From positions 62,001-126,000 of the forward strand of contig NZ_KB895457.1 in the NCBI RefSeq assembly GCF_000374865.1: a stretch of DNA of 64,000 bases. The letters are read 5' to 3'. Below are positions 34,026-41,827 of the stretch, one piece after another. Position 1 is the first letter of the stretch. Every line of letters starts with the position of its first letter. The position numbers and the translations under genes were made by a program. This DNA comes from Arthrobacter sp. 135MFCol5.1. Its GTDB lineage: Bacteria; Actinomycetota; Actinomycetes; Actinomycetales; Micrococcaceae. The notes beneath the pieces were generated by a model. The model did not search any database, had not been told where the DNA came from, and saw nothing but the letters and a program-made list of their open reading frames with translations.

Positions 34026-35747
34026 ATGACAAAGATATTTGACGATCCAGCGCAGTTCGCAGACGACGCCCTTGACGGCTTCGTGGCCGCCAACCGCCAG
34101 TATGTGGCGCGTGTCGACGGCGGTGTTGTCCGCTCCACCGAAACCCCCAAGGGCCAGGTGGCAGTGGTCATCGGTGGCGGCTCCGGCCACTACCCCGCCT
34201 TCGCCGGCCTGGTGGGGGCCGGGCTCGCCGCCGGAAGCGCCTGCGGCAACATGTTTGCCTCCCCCTCCGCGGGGCAGGTCTACCGCGTTGCCAAGGCAGC
34301 CCAGACCGGCGGCGGCGTCCTCCTCAGCTACGGAAACTATGCCGGCGACGTCCTCCACTTCGGCCAGGCCCAGGACAAGCTGAACGCCGAAGGCATCCAG
34401 ACCCGGACCGTGCTGGTCACCGACGACATCGCCAGCGCACCGGTCGAAGAAATCGGAAAGCGCCGCGGTATCGCCGGCGACCTCACGGTCTTCAAAGTTG
34501 CCGGCGCGGCGGCAGAGGCCGGACTGGACCTGGACGAGGTGGAGCGGCTTGCCACCAAGGCGAACCACCACACCCGCTCCTTGGGCGTGGCGTTCGCGGG
34601 GTGCACCCTTCCCGGAGCAGCAGAGCCCCTCTTCACCGTGCCCGAAGGCATGATGTCGGTGGGGCTGGGTATCCACGGCGAACCGGGCATCTCCGAGCAG
34701 CCGCTTCCCACCGCCAGTGAACTGGCCAAGCTGCTGGTGGACGGCCTGCTGAAGGACAAGCCTGAAACCGCAAGCCAGCGGGTAGTACCCATCCTCAACG
34801 GCCTGGGGACCGTCAAGTACGACGAACTCTTCCTGCTGTTCGGCAGGATCGAAGCCCTGCTCACCGAGGCCGGACTGGAGATCGTCGAGCCCGAGTGCGG
34901 TGAGCTGGTCACCAGCCTGGACATGTCCGGCCTGTCCCTCACGCTGTTCTGGCTGGACGCCGAGCTGGAGAAGTTCTGGGCCGCCCCCGCTGACACGCCG
35001 GCCTTCCGGAAGGGCAACCTGGCACGCCGCCGGGCCCGGGCCGTCGAATCCCTGGCCGAGGCGGCAGCCATCACTTCGCTGGCCGCCACCCCGGCCTCAA
35101 CCGCCCTGGCAGCCACCGCGGTTGACGCGCTGAAGGAGGCCCGCGCCGTCGTCGTCGAACACGAAGACGCCCTGGGAAAGCTGGACGCCATCGCCGGGGA
35201 CGGCGACCACGGCATCGGCATGCGGCGCGGCGTGGACGCTGCCGTAGCCGCCGCGGAGCAATCCCACGCCGGCGGCGCCGGCCTGGAGGAAGTCCTTGCG
35301 GCGGCAGGGGAGCAGTGGGCCGAGCGGGCCGGCGGTACCTCCGGGGCCCTCTGGGGCGCGGCCGTCACCGCCGTCGGCAGGACGCTGGGCAGCAAGGACG
35401 CCTACACGGCCGCCGACGCGACCGCGGCCGTCAACGCCCTCCGCGACGCCATTGTCACCCTGGGCAAGGCGGAAGCCGGGGACAAGACCATGGTGGATGC
35501 GCTGCTTCCGTTCGCCGAAACCTTCGCCAAGGCAATAGACGACGGCGGCAGCCTGGCTGCAAGCCTCAGTGCGGCAGCGGAGGCGGCAGCAAAAGCCGCT
35601 GATGAGACAGCCGGCCTCAGCCCGAAGAAGGGCAGGGCCCGTCCGCTGGCCGAAAAGAGCCTGGGCCACCCGGACCCCGGTGCTGTGTCCTTTGGCCTCA
35701 TCGCCCGCAGGGTGGCCGATTACGCCGCCACCATCGAAAGCCACTGA
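34026..35747 (+). CDS. Dihydroxyacetone-kinase-type sugar kinase (DhaK-DhaL fusion), probable erythrulose kinase
   Basis: 573 residues. The N-terminal DhaK domain (~1-330) carries VVIGGGSGHYPAFAGLVGAG (~48-67) and the substrate-binding His in LGIHGEPG (~216); the C-terminal DhaL domain (~360-573) carries the ATP/Mg motif GDGDHGIGM (~392-400) and GGTSGALWGAA (~437-447). Single-chain enzymes of this type phosphorylate dihydroxyacetone or, in tetritol pathways of Mycobacterium smegmatis, D- or L-erythrulose. With TPI-like and RpiB-like isomerases in the same cluster, erythrulose is the favoured substrate. It is 12 bases before the RpiB-like gene. Confidence 0.9.
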   Translation: MTKIFDDPAQFADDALDGFVAANRQYVARVDGGVVRSTETPKGQVAVVIGGGSGHYPAFAGLVGAGLAAGSACGNMFASPSAGQVYRVAKAAQTGGGVLLSYGNYAGDVLHFGQAQDKLNAEGIQTRTVLVTDDIASAPVEEIGKRRGIAGDLTVFKVAGAAAEAGLDLDEVERLATKANHHTRSLGVAFAGCTLPGAAEPLFTVPEGMMSVGLGIHGEPGISEQPLPTASELAKLLVDGLLKDKPETASQRVVPILNGLGTVKYDELFLLFGRIEALLTEAGLEIVEPECGELVTSLDMSGLSLTLFWLDAELEKFWAAPADTPAFRKGNLARRRARAVESLAEAAAITSLAATPASTALAATAVDALKEARAVVVEHEDALGKLDAIAGDGDHGIGMRRGVDAAVAAAEQSHAGGAGLEEVLAAAGEQWAERAGGTSGALWGAAVTAVGRTLGSKDAYTAADATAAVNALRDAIVTLGKAEAGDKTMVDALLPFAETFAKAIDDGGSLAASLSAAAEAAAKAADETAGLSPKKGRARPLAEKSLGHPDPGAVSFGLIARRVADYAATIESH

Positions 35748-35759
35748 AGGAGAACCGTT

Positions 35760-36254
35760 ATGACTGAGCAATCCCCAACCGGCTGGCGCATCGTCGTCGG
35801 CAATGACGAAGCAGGCGTGGAATACAAGAACGCCCTGCGGGAACTGCTGGAGGCGGACCCCCGGGTTGCTTCCGTGGAGGATGTGGGAGTCGGCGCCGAC
35901 GACACCACCGCCTACCCCCACCTGGCCGTCGCCGCCGCCCGCAAGGTGGCGGCCGGCGAAGCGGACCGTGCCCTCCTGATCTGCGGAACCGGCCTGGGCG
36001 TCGCCATCTCAGCCAACAAGGTACCGGGCATCCGGGCCGTGACGGCCCACGACAGCTACTCCGTGGAGCGGTCTGTGCTCTCCAACAACGCGCAGGTGCT
36101 GACCCTGGGCCAGCGCGTCATCGGCCTGGAACTGGCCAAGAAGCTGGTGGGCGAGTGGCTCAACTACCGCTTCGATGAAAACTCCGCATCCGCGGCCAAA
36201 GTAGACGCCATCTGCTCCTATGAGGGCGCGTCGGAAGGACTTGAAACCACATGA
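35760..36254 (+). CDS. RpiB/LacAB-family isomerase, probable erythrulose-4-phosphate isomerase
   Basis: 164 residues. [21 protein letters not shown] (~73-93) holds the active-site Cys (~75), and [30 protein letters not shown] (~93-122) the His and Arg-type phosphate-binding elements of RpiB-family isomerases. RpiB interconverts ribose 5- and ribulose 5-phosphate, but relatives in erythritol/threitol pathways (EryI, DerI) convert erythrulose 4-phosphate to erythrose 4-phosphate. Its place between a DhaK-type kinase and a TPI homologue supports the tetrose role. ATGA overlap with the next gene. Confidence 0.88.
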   Translation: MTEQSPTGWRIVVGNDEAGVEYKNALRELLEADPRVASVEDVGVGADDTTAYPHLAVAAARKVAAGEADRALLICGTGLGVAISANKVPGIRAVTAHDSYSVERSVLSNNAQVLTLGQRVIGLELAKKLVGEWLNYRFDENSASAAKVDAICSYEGASEGLETT

Positions 36255-37204
36255 GCATCCGTAATATCGCAGTCGTCGGTTCCGGCTACATGGGCGGCGG
36301 AATCGCCCAGGTCCTGGCCCTTGCGGGGGCCCGCGTGGCGCTCGCCGACGTCTCCGCCGAGATCGCCCAGGGCAACTACGAGCGCCTGCTGAAGGAATCC
36401 GACGAATTCGTGGCTGCCGGTCTTTTCCCGGCCAACGCCACGGACCTGCTGAAGGAAAACCTCTGGGCAGCCAAGGACATCGAGGAGGCGGTGGCGGACG
36501 CCGAATACATCGAGGAGGCCGTGCCGGAAGTCCTCGAGATCAAGCACGCCACCCTGGGCCGGATCAGCGCCGCCGCGCGCCCGGACGCCATCATTGGCTC
36601 CAACACCTCCACTATTTCCATTGCCAAGCTGGCCGTAGTGGTGGAGAACCCGGAGCGCTTCCTGGGCGTCCACTTCTCAAACCCGGCACCGTTCATCCCC
36701 GGCGTGGAAGTCATTCCGCACGAGGGGACCTCCGAGGCGACCGTGCAGGCCGCCCGCACCATCGTGGGGGAGACCGGCAAGGAAACGGCTACCGTCAAGG
36801 ATGTCACCGGCTTCGTGCTGAACCGGCTCCAGTACGCCCTCTTCCACGAAGCCGCCCAGGTGGTGGAGGAAGGCATCGCCACGGCCGAGGACGTGGACAC
36901 GCTGGTCCGTACCACCTTCGGCTTCCGGCTGCCGTTCTTCGGTCCCTTCGCCATCGCAGACATGGCCGGCCTGGACGTCTACGCGTTCTGCTACAAGTCG
37001 CTGCAGACCGGCTTCCCGGAGCGGTTCGCCACCCCGCAGATCCTGCAGGAAAAGGTCGACGCCGGCCAGCTGGGCACCAAGACCGGCTCCGGCTTCCTCG
37101 ACGTCCCGGCTGAGCGCACCGCAGCTTTGGTTGCCTACCGGAACAAGGCCTACGTCGCCATGCAGAAGCTCATCGAGGACCTGGGCCCGGCCCCGCTGTC
37201 CTAG
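36251..37204 (+). CDS. 3-hydroxyacyl-CoA dehydrogenase-family oxidoreductase
   Basis: 317 residues with the two-domain 3-hydroxyacyl-CoA dehydrogenase fold: [19 protein letters not shown] (~7-25) for [12 protein letters not shown] (~116-124), and the catalytic His in [11 protein letters not shown] (~141). The C-terminal domain has [23 protein letters not shown] (~190-212) and [13 protein letters not shown] (~233-245). The family includes L-gulonate 3-dehydrogenase, which oxidises the 3-OH of a sugar acid to a readily decarboxylated 3-oxo acid. No thiolase or acyl-CoA ligase is nearby, so a sugar-acid substrate fits better than fatty acids. Translationally coupled to the RpiB-like gene. Confidence 0.85.
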   Translation: MSIRNIAVVGSGYMGGGIAQVLALAGARVALADVSAEIAQGNYERLLKESDEFVAAGLFPANATDLLKENLWAAKDIEEAVADAEYIEEAVPEVLEIKHATLGRISAAARPDAIIGSNTSTISIAKLAVVVENPERFLGVHFSNPAPFIPGVEVIPHEGTSEATVQAARTIVGETGKETATVKDVTGFVLNRLQYALFHEAAQVVEEGIATAEDVDTLVRTTFGFRLPFFGPFAIADMAGLDVYAFCYKSLQTGFPERFATPQILQEKVDAGQLGTKTGSGFLDVPAERTAALVAYRNKAYVAMQKLIEDLGPAPLS

Positions 37205-37232
37205 CCCCTCCCTGAACCAGAAGGAACATTCC

Positions 37233-38000
37233 ATGACAGTTTTCCCCGCAGACCGCACCGTGATTGTTACCGGCGCAGTCTCTGAACGCGGCATCGGCCG
37301 CGCCACGGCCGTCTACCTCGCCGAACGCGGCTGGAACATCGGCGTGATCGACCTTGACGACGCCGCCAGCAAGAGCCTGGCCAAGGAACTGGCCGAAAAG
37401 CACGGTGTCAAGGCCCACGGCGCCGGCGCCAACATCGGCGACGAAGCCTCGGTCCGCGCCGCCATCGACGAGATCGAGGCCGAGCTTCCGCAGCTGGTTG
37501 CGCTGGCGAACATCGCGGGCGTCAGCTCCCCGGTCCCCTACCTCGAGCTCGACGCCGGCGAATGGGATCGGGTGCTCAACATCAACATGAACGGCGTGCA
37601 CTACGCGACCCGCCGGGCCGCCGAATCGATGGTGAAGAACCGGCTGGGCCGGATCGTGAACATCTCCTCGGTCTCCGCCCAGCGCGGCGGCGGCACGTTC
37701 AGCAAGACCCCGTACTCCGTAGCGAAGGCCGGCGTGATCGGTCTTACCCGCGCCACCGCCCGCGAACTGGGTGAGTACGACATCACGGTCAACGCGATTT
37801 CGCCCGGTCCGATCGACACCGACATCATGGGCGGCACCCTCAGCGAGGAACGCAAGGATGAACTGGTCAGGGACCTCGTGGTGAACCGGGTAGGCACCAC
37901 ACGGGATGTTGCGGCAGCCATCTCCTTCCTGATCGGTGAGGACGCCGGGTACATCTCCGGCCAGACGCTGAACGTGGACGGCGGCCTGTACATGCACTGA
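37233..38000 (+). CDS. Short-chain dehydrogenase/reductase (paralogue 2)
   Basis: 255 residues; cofactor loop TGAVSERGIGRATAVYL (~14-30), IDLDD after strand 2 favouring NAD, NIAG (~92-95), Ser in NISSVSAQRGGG (~139) and YSVAKAG (Tyr ~160, Lys ~164), then SPGPIDTDIMGGTLS. Extensively similar to the SDR at 31259. The ATG at 37233 follows AGAAGGAAC. Its partner carrier is at 38082, so the SDR and MFS genes occur here twice but in opposite order. Confidence 0.9.
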   Translation: MTVFPADRTVIVTGAVSERGIGRATAVYLAERGWNIGVIDLDDAASKSLAKELAEKHGVKAHGAGANIGDEASVRAAIDEIEAELPQLVALANIAGVSSPVPYLELDAGEWDRVLNINMNGVHYATRRAAESMVKNRLGRIVNISSVSAQRGGGTFSKTPYSVAKAGVIGLTRATARELGEYDITVNAISPGPIDTDIMGGTLSEERKDELVRDLVVNRVGTTRDVAAAISFLIGEDAGYISGQTLNVDGGLYMH

Positions 38001-38081
38001 CGGCACCGTGCCGCCACCACCAAGCCCTGCGGGCCGCCGGCCCGCAGGCCCATCACCGCCACCCACTCGAAGGAGAGTGCT

Positions 38082-39428
38082 GTGTCTGAAACCACCGCAA
38101 CATCAAAGGAACTCCTGGCCCGGCCGGTCCTGAAATCGGCAATCTTGAAGGCGGCGCGCCGGCTCATGCCGATGCTGGTCATCCTCTACGTCGTCTCATT
38201 CCTGGACAGAACCAACGTCGGTTTCGCCGAGGCCGCGCTGGGCGCGGACAAGGGGGTGTCCGCCGCAGCCTTTGCCCTGGGCGCCGGCATCTTCTTCATC
38301 GGCTACGCGATCTTCGAGATTCCCAGCAACCTGCTGCTCAAGAAGGTCGGTGCCAAGGTCTGGCTGGCACGCATCGCCATCACCTGGGGCATCGTCTCGG
38401 CATGCTTCGCCTTCGTCCAGGGCGAAACCTCGTTCGTGATCCTGCGCTTCCTCCTCGGCGTCACCGAGGCGGGCCTGTTTCCCGGCGTGATCATGTACCT
38501 GGCCGAATGGTTCCCGAACAAGGTCCGCGTGCAGATGTTCGCCATCTTCTACCTGGCCCAGCCCTTCTCCCAGATGATCGGCAACCCGCTCTCAGGCTGG
38601 CTCATCAACATCGGCGACCAGGTCCCCGGACTGCGCGGCTGGCAGGTCATGTTCTTCGTCGAAGGCATGCTGGCCGTCCTGGCCGGCATCGCGGCGTTCT
38701 TTTTCCTGATCAATGGTCCGGAGAAAGCCAAGTTCCTCAGCAGCGAAGAAAAGTATGCGCTGAAGGAAGTCATGGCCCTGGAGGACACCATCAAGGACGA
38801 GCATGGCCCCCGCGGCATCCTCGCCGCCCTGCGCAACGGCCGCGTCTGGTACTTCACCGTGATCTATTTCTGCCTGCAGGTCGCGGTCTATGGTGTGACC
38901 TTCTTCCTGCCGCAGCAGGTGTCCTCCCTCACCGGGCAGAAGGTGGGACTCGCCGTCGGCCTGCTGATCGCCGTGCCATGGTTCTTCGGCATCTTCTCCT
39001 GCTACTTCATCGGCAAGGCCGCGGACACGGTGGCGAAGCGGCGGAAGTTCGGCACCATCCTGTTCATCTCCACCGGACTGTGCATCTTCGGCTCAGCCTG
39101 GGCGGGGACCAACCACCAGCCGGTGCTGGGCATGGTCTTCATTACCCTGGCAGTCTGCAGCTTCCTTGCCGTCGGTCCGGTGGTCTGGTCGTACCCCACC
39201 GCGTTCCTCGCCGGGTCTGCTGCCGCGGCAGGCATCGGGTTGATCAACTCCCTCGGCAACCTGGGCGGCTTCGTAGCACCCATCCTGCGGACCGCAGTCA
39301 ACGAGGCAACGCAGTCACCCACCGGCTCCATGGGCGTCTATGCCCTCGGCGTCCTGCCGTTTGTGGCGGCCGCAATGATGTTCGCCACGAGGCGGTTCAA
39401 GAACAAGGCCGATGACCTGCTCGACTGA
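38082..39428 (+). CDS. MFS transporter, anion:cation symporter type (carrier 2)
   Basis: 448 residues, 12 predicted segments, same ACS-family features as carrier 1: LVILYVVSFLDRTNVGFAE (~31-49) and RFLLGVTEAGLFPGVIMYLAEWFP (~119-142). Starts at GTG 38082 after AAGGAGAG. An organic anion or sugar-acid proton symporter is expected. It is in the middle of the catabolic operon, between the second SDR and the TPI homologue. Confidence 0.9.
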   Translation: MSETTATSKELLARPVLKSAILKAARRLMPMLVILYVVSFLDRTNVGFAEAALGADKGVSAAAFALGAGIFFIGYAIFEIPSNLLLKKVGAKVWLARIAITWGIVSACFAFVQGETSFVILRFLLGVTEAGLFPGVIMYLAEWFPNKVRVQMFAIFYLAQPFSQMIGNPLSGWLINIGDQVPGLRGWQVMFFVEGMLAVLAGIAAFFFLINGPEKAKFLSSEEKYALKEVMALEDTIKDEHGPRGILAALRNGRVWYFTVIYFCLQVAVYGVTFFLPQQVSSLTGQKVGLAVGLLIAVPWFFGIFSCYFIGKAADTVAKRRKFGTILFISTGLCIFGSAWAGTNHQPVLGMVFITLAVCSFLAVGPVVWSYPTAFLAGSAAAAGIGLINSLGNLGGFVAPILRTAVNEATQSPTGSMGVYALGVLPFVAAAMMFATRRFKNKADDLLD

Positions 39429-39461
39429 GCACGTCGGCAGCCACCAACACGCAAGGAAACC

Positions 39462-40277
39462 ATGAGCACCTCCGGCAGCAGCACAGGCAACGGCCCCCTC
39501 TACATCGGTGTCAGCACCAAGATGTACCTGGGCTACCAGGAAAGCCTGCGCTGGCTGTCGGAGGTGCGTTCCATCGTGGATGACAGGCCCGGGCTCGCCG
39601 CCCAGGACTCCCCGGTGCGGGTCTTCGTCATCCCTTCCTTTCCGGTACTGGAACAGGCCGCGCGGATCCTGGCCGGCTCGCCGGTGTTGCTCGGGGCCCA
39701 AAACTGCGCATGGGGGGACGGGCCGCTCACCGGGGAAGTGAGCCCCGGCATGCTGGCCGAACTTGGCGTCCGGCTGGTGGAAATCGGACATGCCGAGCGC
39801 CGCCGGCTGTTCGCCGAGGACGACGCCGTCGTGGCCCGCAAGGTGCGTGCCGTCGTCGGCCATTCCCTCACCCCGCTGCTGTGCATCGGGGAACCGGACA
39901 GGCTCGACGCCGGTGCTGCCGCGGACTTCTGCGTGCGGCAGGTCCGGGCCGCGACGGGCGGCGACACGGACCTGCTGCCCCGCCTGGTCCTGGCCTACGA
40001 ACCTGTTTGGGCCATCGGCGCCGACGAGCCCGCCGCCCCGCACCACGTCAACGCCGTCCTCGGGCTCATCCGGGAGGCCCTGGGCCCTGGCTGCCCCGTG
40101 ATGTACGGCGGCAGTGCCGGCCCTGGACTGTTGCCGCAGCTGGGAGCCGCGGACGGACTCTTCCTGGGCCGGTTCGCGCATGATCCCGCGAACCTGGGCC
40201 GCGTCCTGGATGAGGCGGTGCTTTTGCGTCAGGCGGGAGCCGTTGCCCCGGCCAGCAATTCTTCCAGCCGCTCGTAG
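39462..40277 (+). CDS. Triosephosphate-isomerase homologue, probable L-erythrulose-1-phosphate isomerase
   Basis: 271 residues, TPI fold with all three catalytic positions: Lys20 in GVSTKMYLGY, His ~110 in EIGHAERRR, and Glu ~180 in AYEPVWAIG; the phosphate loop is YGGSAGPG. The STKMY start replaces the usual NWKMN, and the housekeeping TPI of this lineage lies with gap-pgk, so this is a second, specialised copy. TPI homologues EryH and LerI convert L-erythrulose 1-phosphate to D-erythrulose 4-phosphate. Last gene of the cluster; its 3' end overlaps the convergent SRPBCC gene by 49 bases. Confidence 0.88.
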   Translation: MSTSGSSTGNGPLYIGVSTKMYLGYQESLRWLSEVRSIVDDRPGLAAQDSPVRVFVIPSFPVLEQAARILAGSPVLLGAQNCAWGDGPLTGEVSPGMLAELGVRLVEIGHAERRRLFAEDDAVVARKVRAVVGHSLTPLLCIGEPDRLDAGAAADFCVRQVRAATGGDTDLLPRLVLAYEPVWAIGADEPAAPHHVNAVLGLIREALGPGCPVMYGGSAGPGLLPQLGAADGLFLGRFAHDPANLGRVLDEAVLLRQAGAVAPASNSSSRS

Positions 40278-40717
40278 CCTTCGGACAGGCCGCCCTCCAT
40301 GCCGGACTGGGCCATGCCGTCGCGCGCTTCCTGGCTGGGGTAGACGGAATGTCCCCGCAGTCGGGTCCTTCCGTTGCCGAGGTCCTCGAACGTCATGAAC
40401 TCCAGGCTGACCACATCCGGATATCCGCCGAACTCGAAGGTCTGGATGGCGAATTCGTTCTCGCGGACCGTGTGGAAAATGCCCTTGAACTCGTAGGCGA
40501 CACCGTCGCGTCCGGTGTGCAGGTAGCTGTAGCTGCCTCCGGTGCGGAAGTCGTAGTGGTCAATGTCCATCTTCATGCCCCGCGGGCCCAGCCACTGGAC
40601 AATGAGGTCCGGTTCTTTGTGGGCGCGGAACACGTCCGCGACCGGGAAATCGAACTCGCGCTCGTAATCGATGAAGGGGACGCCTTCGGGAACGCTGAGT
40701 TTCAGGGAATTGCTCAT
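40229..40717 (-). CDS. SRPBCC/AHSA1-domain protein
   Basis: 162 residues, START-like fold. DYEREFDFPVADVFRAHKEPDLIVQWLGP (~17-45) and the C-terminal helix EGGLSEGYERLEELLAG are typical of the AHSA1 group. These proteins are commonly encoded with ArsR regulators, as here, where the two overlap by ATGA-type coupling. They bind hydrophobic ligands; function is otherwise unknown. Confidence 0.88.
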   Translation of the reverse strand: MSNSLKLSVPEGVPFIDYEREFDFPVADVFRAHKEPDLIVQWLGPRGMKMDIDHYDFRTGGSYSYLHTGRDGVAYEFKGIFHTVRENEFAIQTFEFGGYPDVVSLEFMTFEDLGNGRTRLRGHSVYPSQEARDGMAQSGMEGGLSEGYERLEELLAGATAPA

Positions 40718-41094
40718 TTTGACTCCTGGGTGGATTGGTCGCCACTGTGGTGGCCGCCGCTGTGGGCAGTGCTTGATCGAAGAACGGCGTCGAGGCTGCG
40801 GAACTGGCCTTCGCGGATCAACCGGTATTGGTCAATCCATGCGGTCAGCGCCTCAAGCCGGGCCGGGTTCAGGTGCACGGGCCGGCGCTGCGCGTCCCTG
40901 GTCCGGGTCACCAGTTCCGCCTGCTCAAGTACCTGGATGTGTTTCGAGATCGCCTGCTTGGAGATCTCGAACGGTTCCGCCAATTCGTTCACTGTTGCCG
41001 GGCCCCTGCTGAGCCGGGCGATGAGGCGCCTCCGCACGGGATCTGCCAGGGCCATGAAGGCCACGTCCAGGGCCGCGTCATCGGAGATCAACAT
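40714..41094 (-). CDS. ArsR-family transcriptional regulator
   Basis: About 126 residues. ALADPVRRRLIARLSRGPATVNELAEPFEISKQAISKHIQVLEQAELV (~15-62) is the winged helix of the non-metal ArsR type paired with AHSA1 proteins; no Cys metal site is present. The ATG at 41094 is preferred to the adjacent one at 41097 for Shine-Dalgarno spacing. The His/Ser-rich tail overlaps the SRPBCC start. A palindrome lies 29 bases upstream. Confidence 0.87.
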   Translation of the reverse strand: MLISDDAALDVAFMALADPVRRRLIARLSRGPATVNELAEPFEISKQAISKHIQVLEQAELVTRTRDAQRRPVHLNPARLEALTAWIDQYRLIREGQFRSLDAVLRSSTAHSGGHHSGDQSTQESK

Positions 41095-41122
41095 CATTTC
41101 CTTTAATCAACTTTTTTATTTA

Positions 41123-41138
41123 TCAACCTTGCGGTTGA
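41123..41138. promoter_or_regulatory. Palindrome upstream of the ArsR gene
   Basis: TCAACC-TTGC-GGTTGA is a perfect 6-4-6 inverted repeat, and a partial copy (AATCAACTT) lies 12 bases nearer the start codon. Good candidate for the ArsR autoregulatory operator. Confidence 0.6.
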
Positions 41139-41175
41139 TTAATGGTAGGCGCCATCGCGGGTTCCGCGCAAGGGT

Positions 41176-41216
41176 TTGTTCCCTGATTGCATCACTTGTT
41201 AGTATGTCAGGACAAA
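41176..41216 (+). promoter_or_regulatory. Tautomerase promoter with IolR-type motif
   Basis: TTGTTC (41176-41181) and TAGTAT (41200-41205) are 18 bases apart. The motif ATGTC-AGGA-CAAA (41204-41216) overlaps the -10 and the likely start. The same pattern is found at the iolC and iolR promoters. Confidence 0.55.
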
Positions 41217-41236
41217 GCAAGCGAAGGAGAATTAGC

Positions 41237-41641
41237 ATGCCGCTGGTCCGCATTGACGTCAACGAAGGCCGCACCGCCGAAGAATTGCAGGCGCTGAGCC
41301 GAGGGATCCATGAAGCAATCCTGGCCGAGTATGGCATTCCGGAGCGGGACTACTTCCATATCCTGACGGAACACCCCCAGGGCCGGATCATTGCCCAGGA
41401 TGCGGGCCTCGGATTCGAGCGCACCGGGGGCGTGGTGATGATCCAGATCTTCACCCAGGCGGGCCGGTCGCAGGAGGCCAAGCAGGGGCTTTTCGCGGCC
41501 GTGGCGGAAAAGCTCGCCGGACTGGGGGTCGCCGGCGAGGATGTCTTCATCGGCTATGTGGAAAATAGCGCCGGTGACTGGTCGTTCGGTTTCGGCCGCG
41601 CGCAGTACGTTACCGGCGAGCTGGCGGTCCCCAAACACTGA
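41237..41641 (+). CDS. Tautomerase-family protein (4-oxalocrotonate tautomerase-like)
   Basis: 134 residues starting MPLVRIDVNEGRTAEELQALSRGIHEAI, which gives the catalytic N-terminal Pro of the family after Met removal. The length is that of the longer, fused-type tautomerases. The ATG at 41237 follows GAAGGA; a much longer frame extends upstream through the ArsR gene but its translation is meaningless. It carries an IolR-type site in its promoter, so a role acting on keto/enol intermediates of inositol breakdown is conceivable. Confidence 0.88.
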   Translation: MPLVRIDVNEGRTAEELQALSRGIHEAILAEYGIPERDYFHILTEHPQGRIIAQDAGLGFERTGGVVMIQIFTQAGRSQEAKQGLFAAVAEKLAGLGVAGEDVFIGYVENSAGDWSFGFGRAQYVTGELAVPKH

Positions 41642-41691
41642 CTGCCGGCCCCTACCGGTCGTGGGGGCCGGGTCTGCTGTTGGTTGTAAGT

Positions 41692-41736
41692 ATGTCAGAA
41701 CAAACTTTTGACAGGACATTCGATCTACGGCAAAGT
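41692..41736 (+). promoter_or_regulatory. iol operon promoter with two inverted IolR-type motifs
   Basis: ATGTC-AGAA-CAAA (41692-41704) and, inverted, TTTG-ACAG-GACAT (41707-41719) flank 2 bases, so the two half-sites face each other. TTGACA (41708-41713) is inside the second site; a possible -10, CAAAGT, is 17 bases on. A repressor bound here would block the -35. Confidence 0.68.
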
Positions 41737-41827
41737 AGTGCCTGTGGCCCACGCCACGGCCTGCCAGTCCCGGAACTCCTGCCCCTCAAAGGGCCCGGGT
41801 TCCACACCAGAAAGGTCCGCGATCACC

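Noticed and set aside
36251..37204. Beta-oxidation or polyhydroxybutyrate 3-hydroxybutyryl-CoA dehydrogenase
   Set aside because: Fold matches, but there are no thiolase, CoA-ligase or crotonase genes, and it is coupled to a sugar-phosphate isomerase gene.
40349..41236. Upstream extension of the tautomerase gene over the SRPBCC and ArsR genes
   Set aside because: The family begins at MPLVR with catalytic Pro1, so only the start at 41237 makes sense; the extension is antisense to two real genes.
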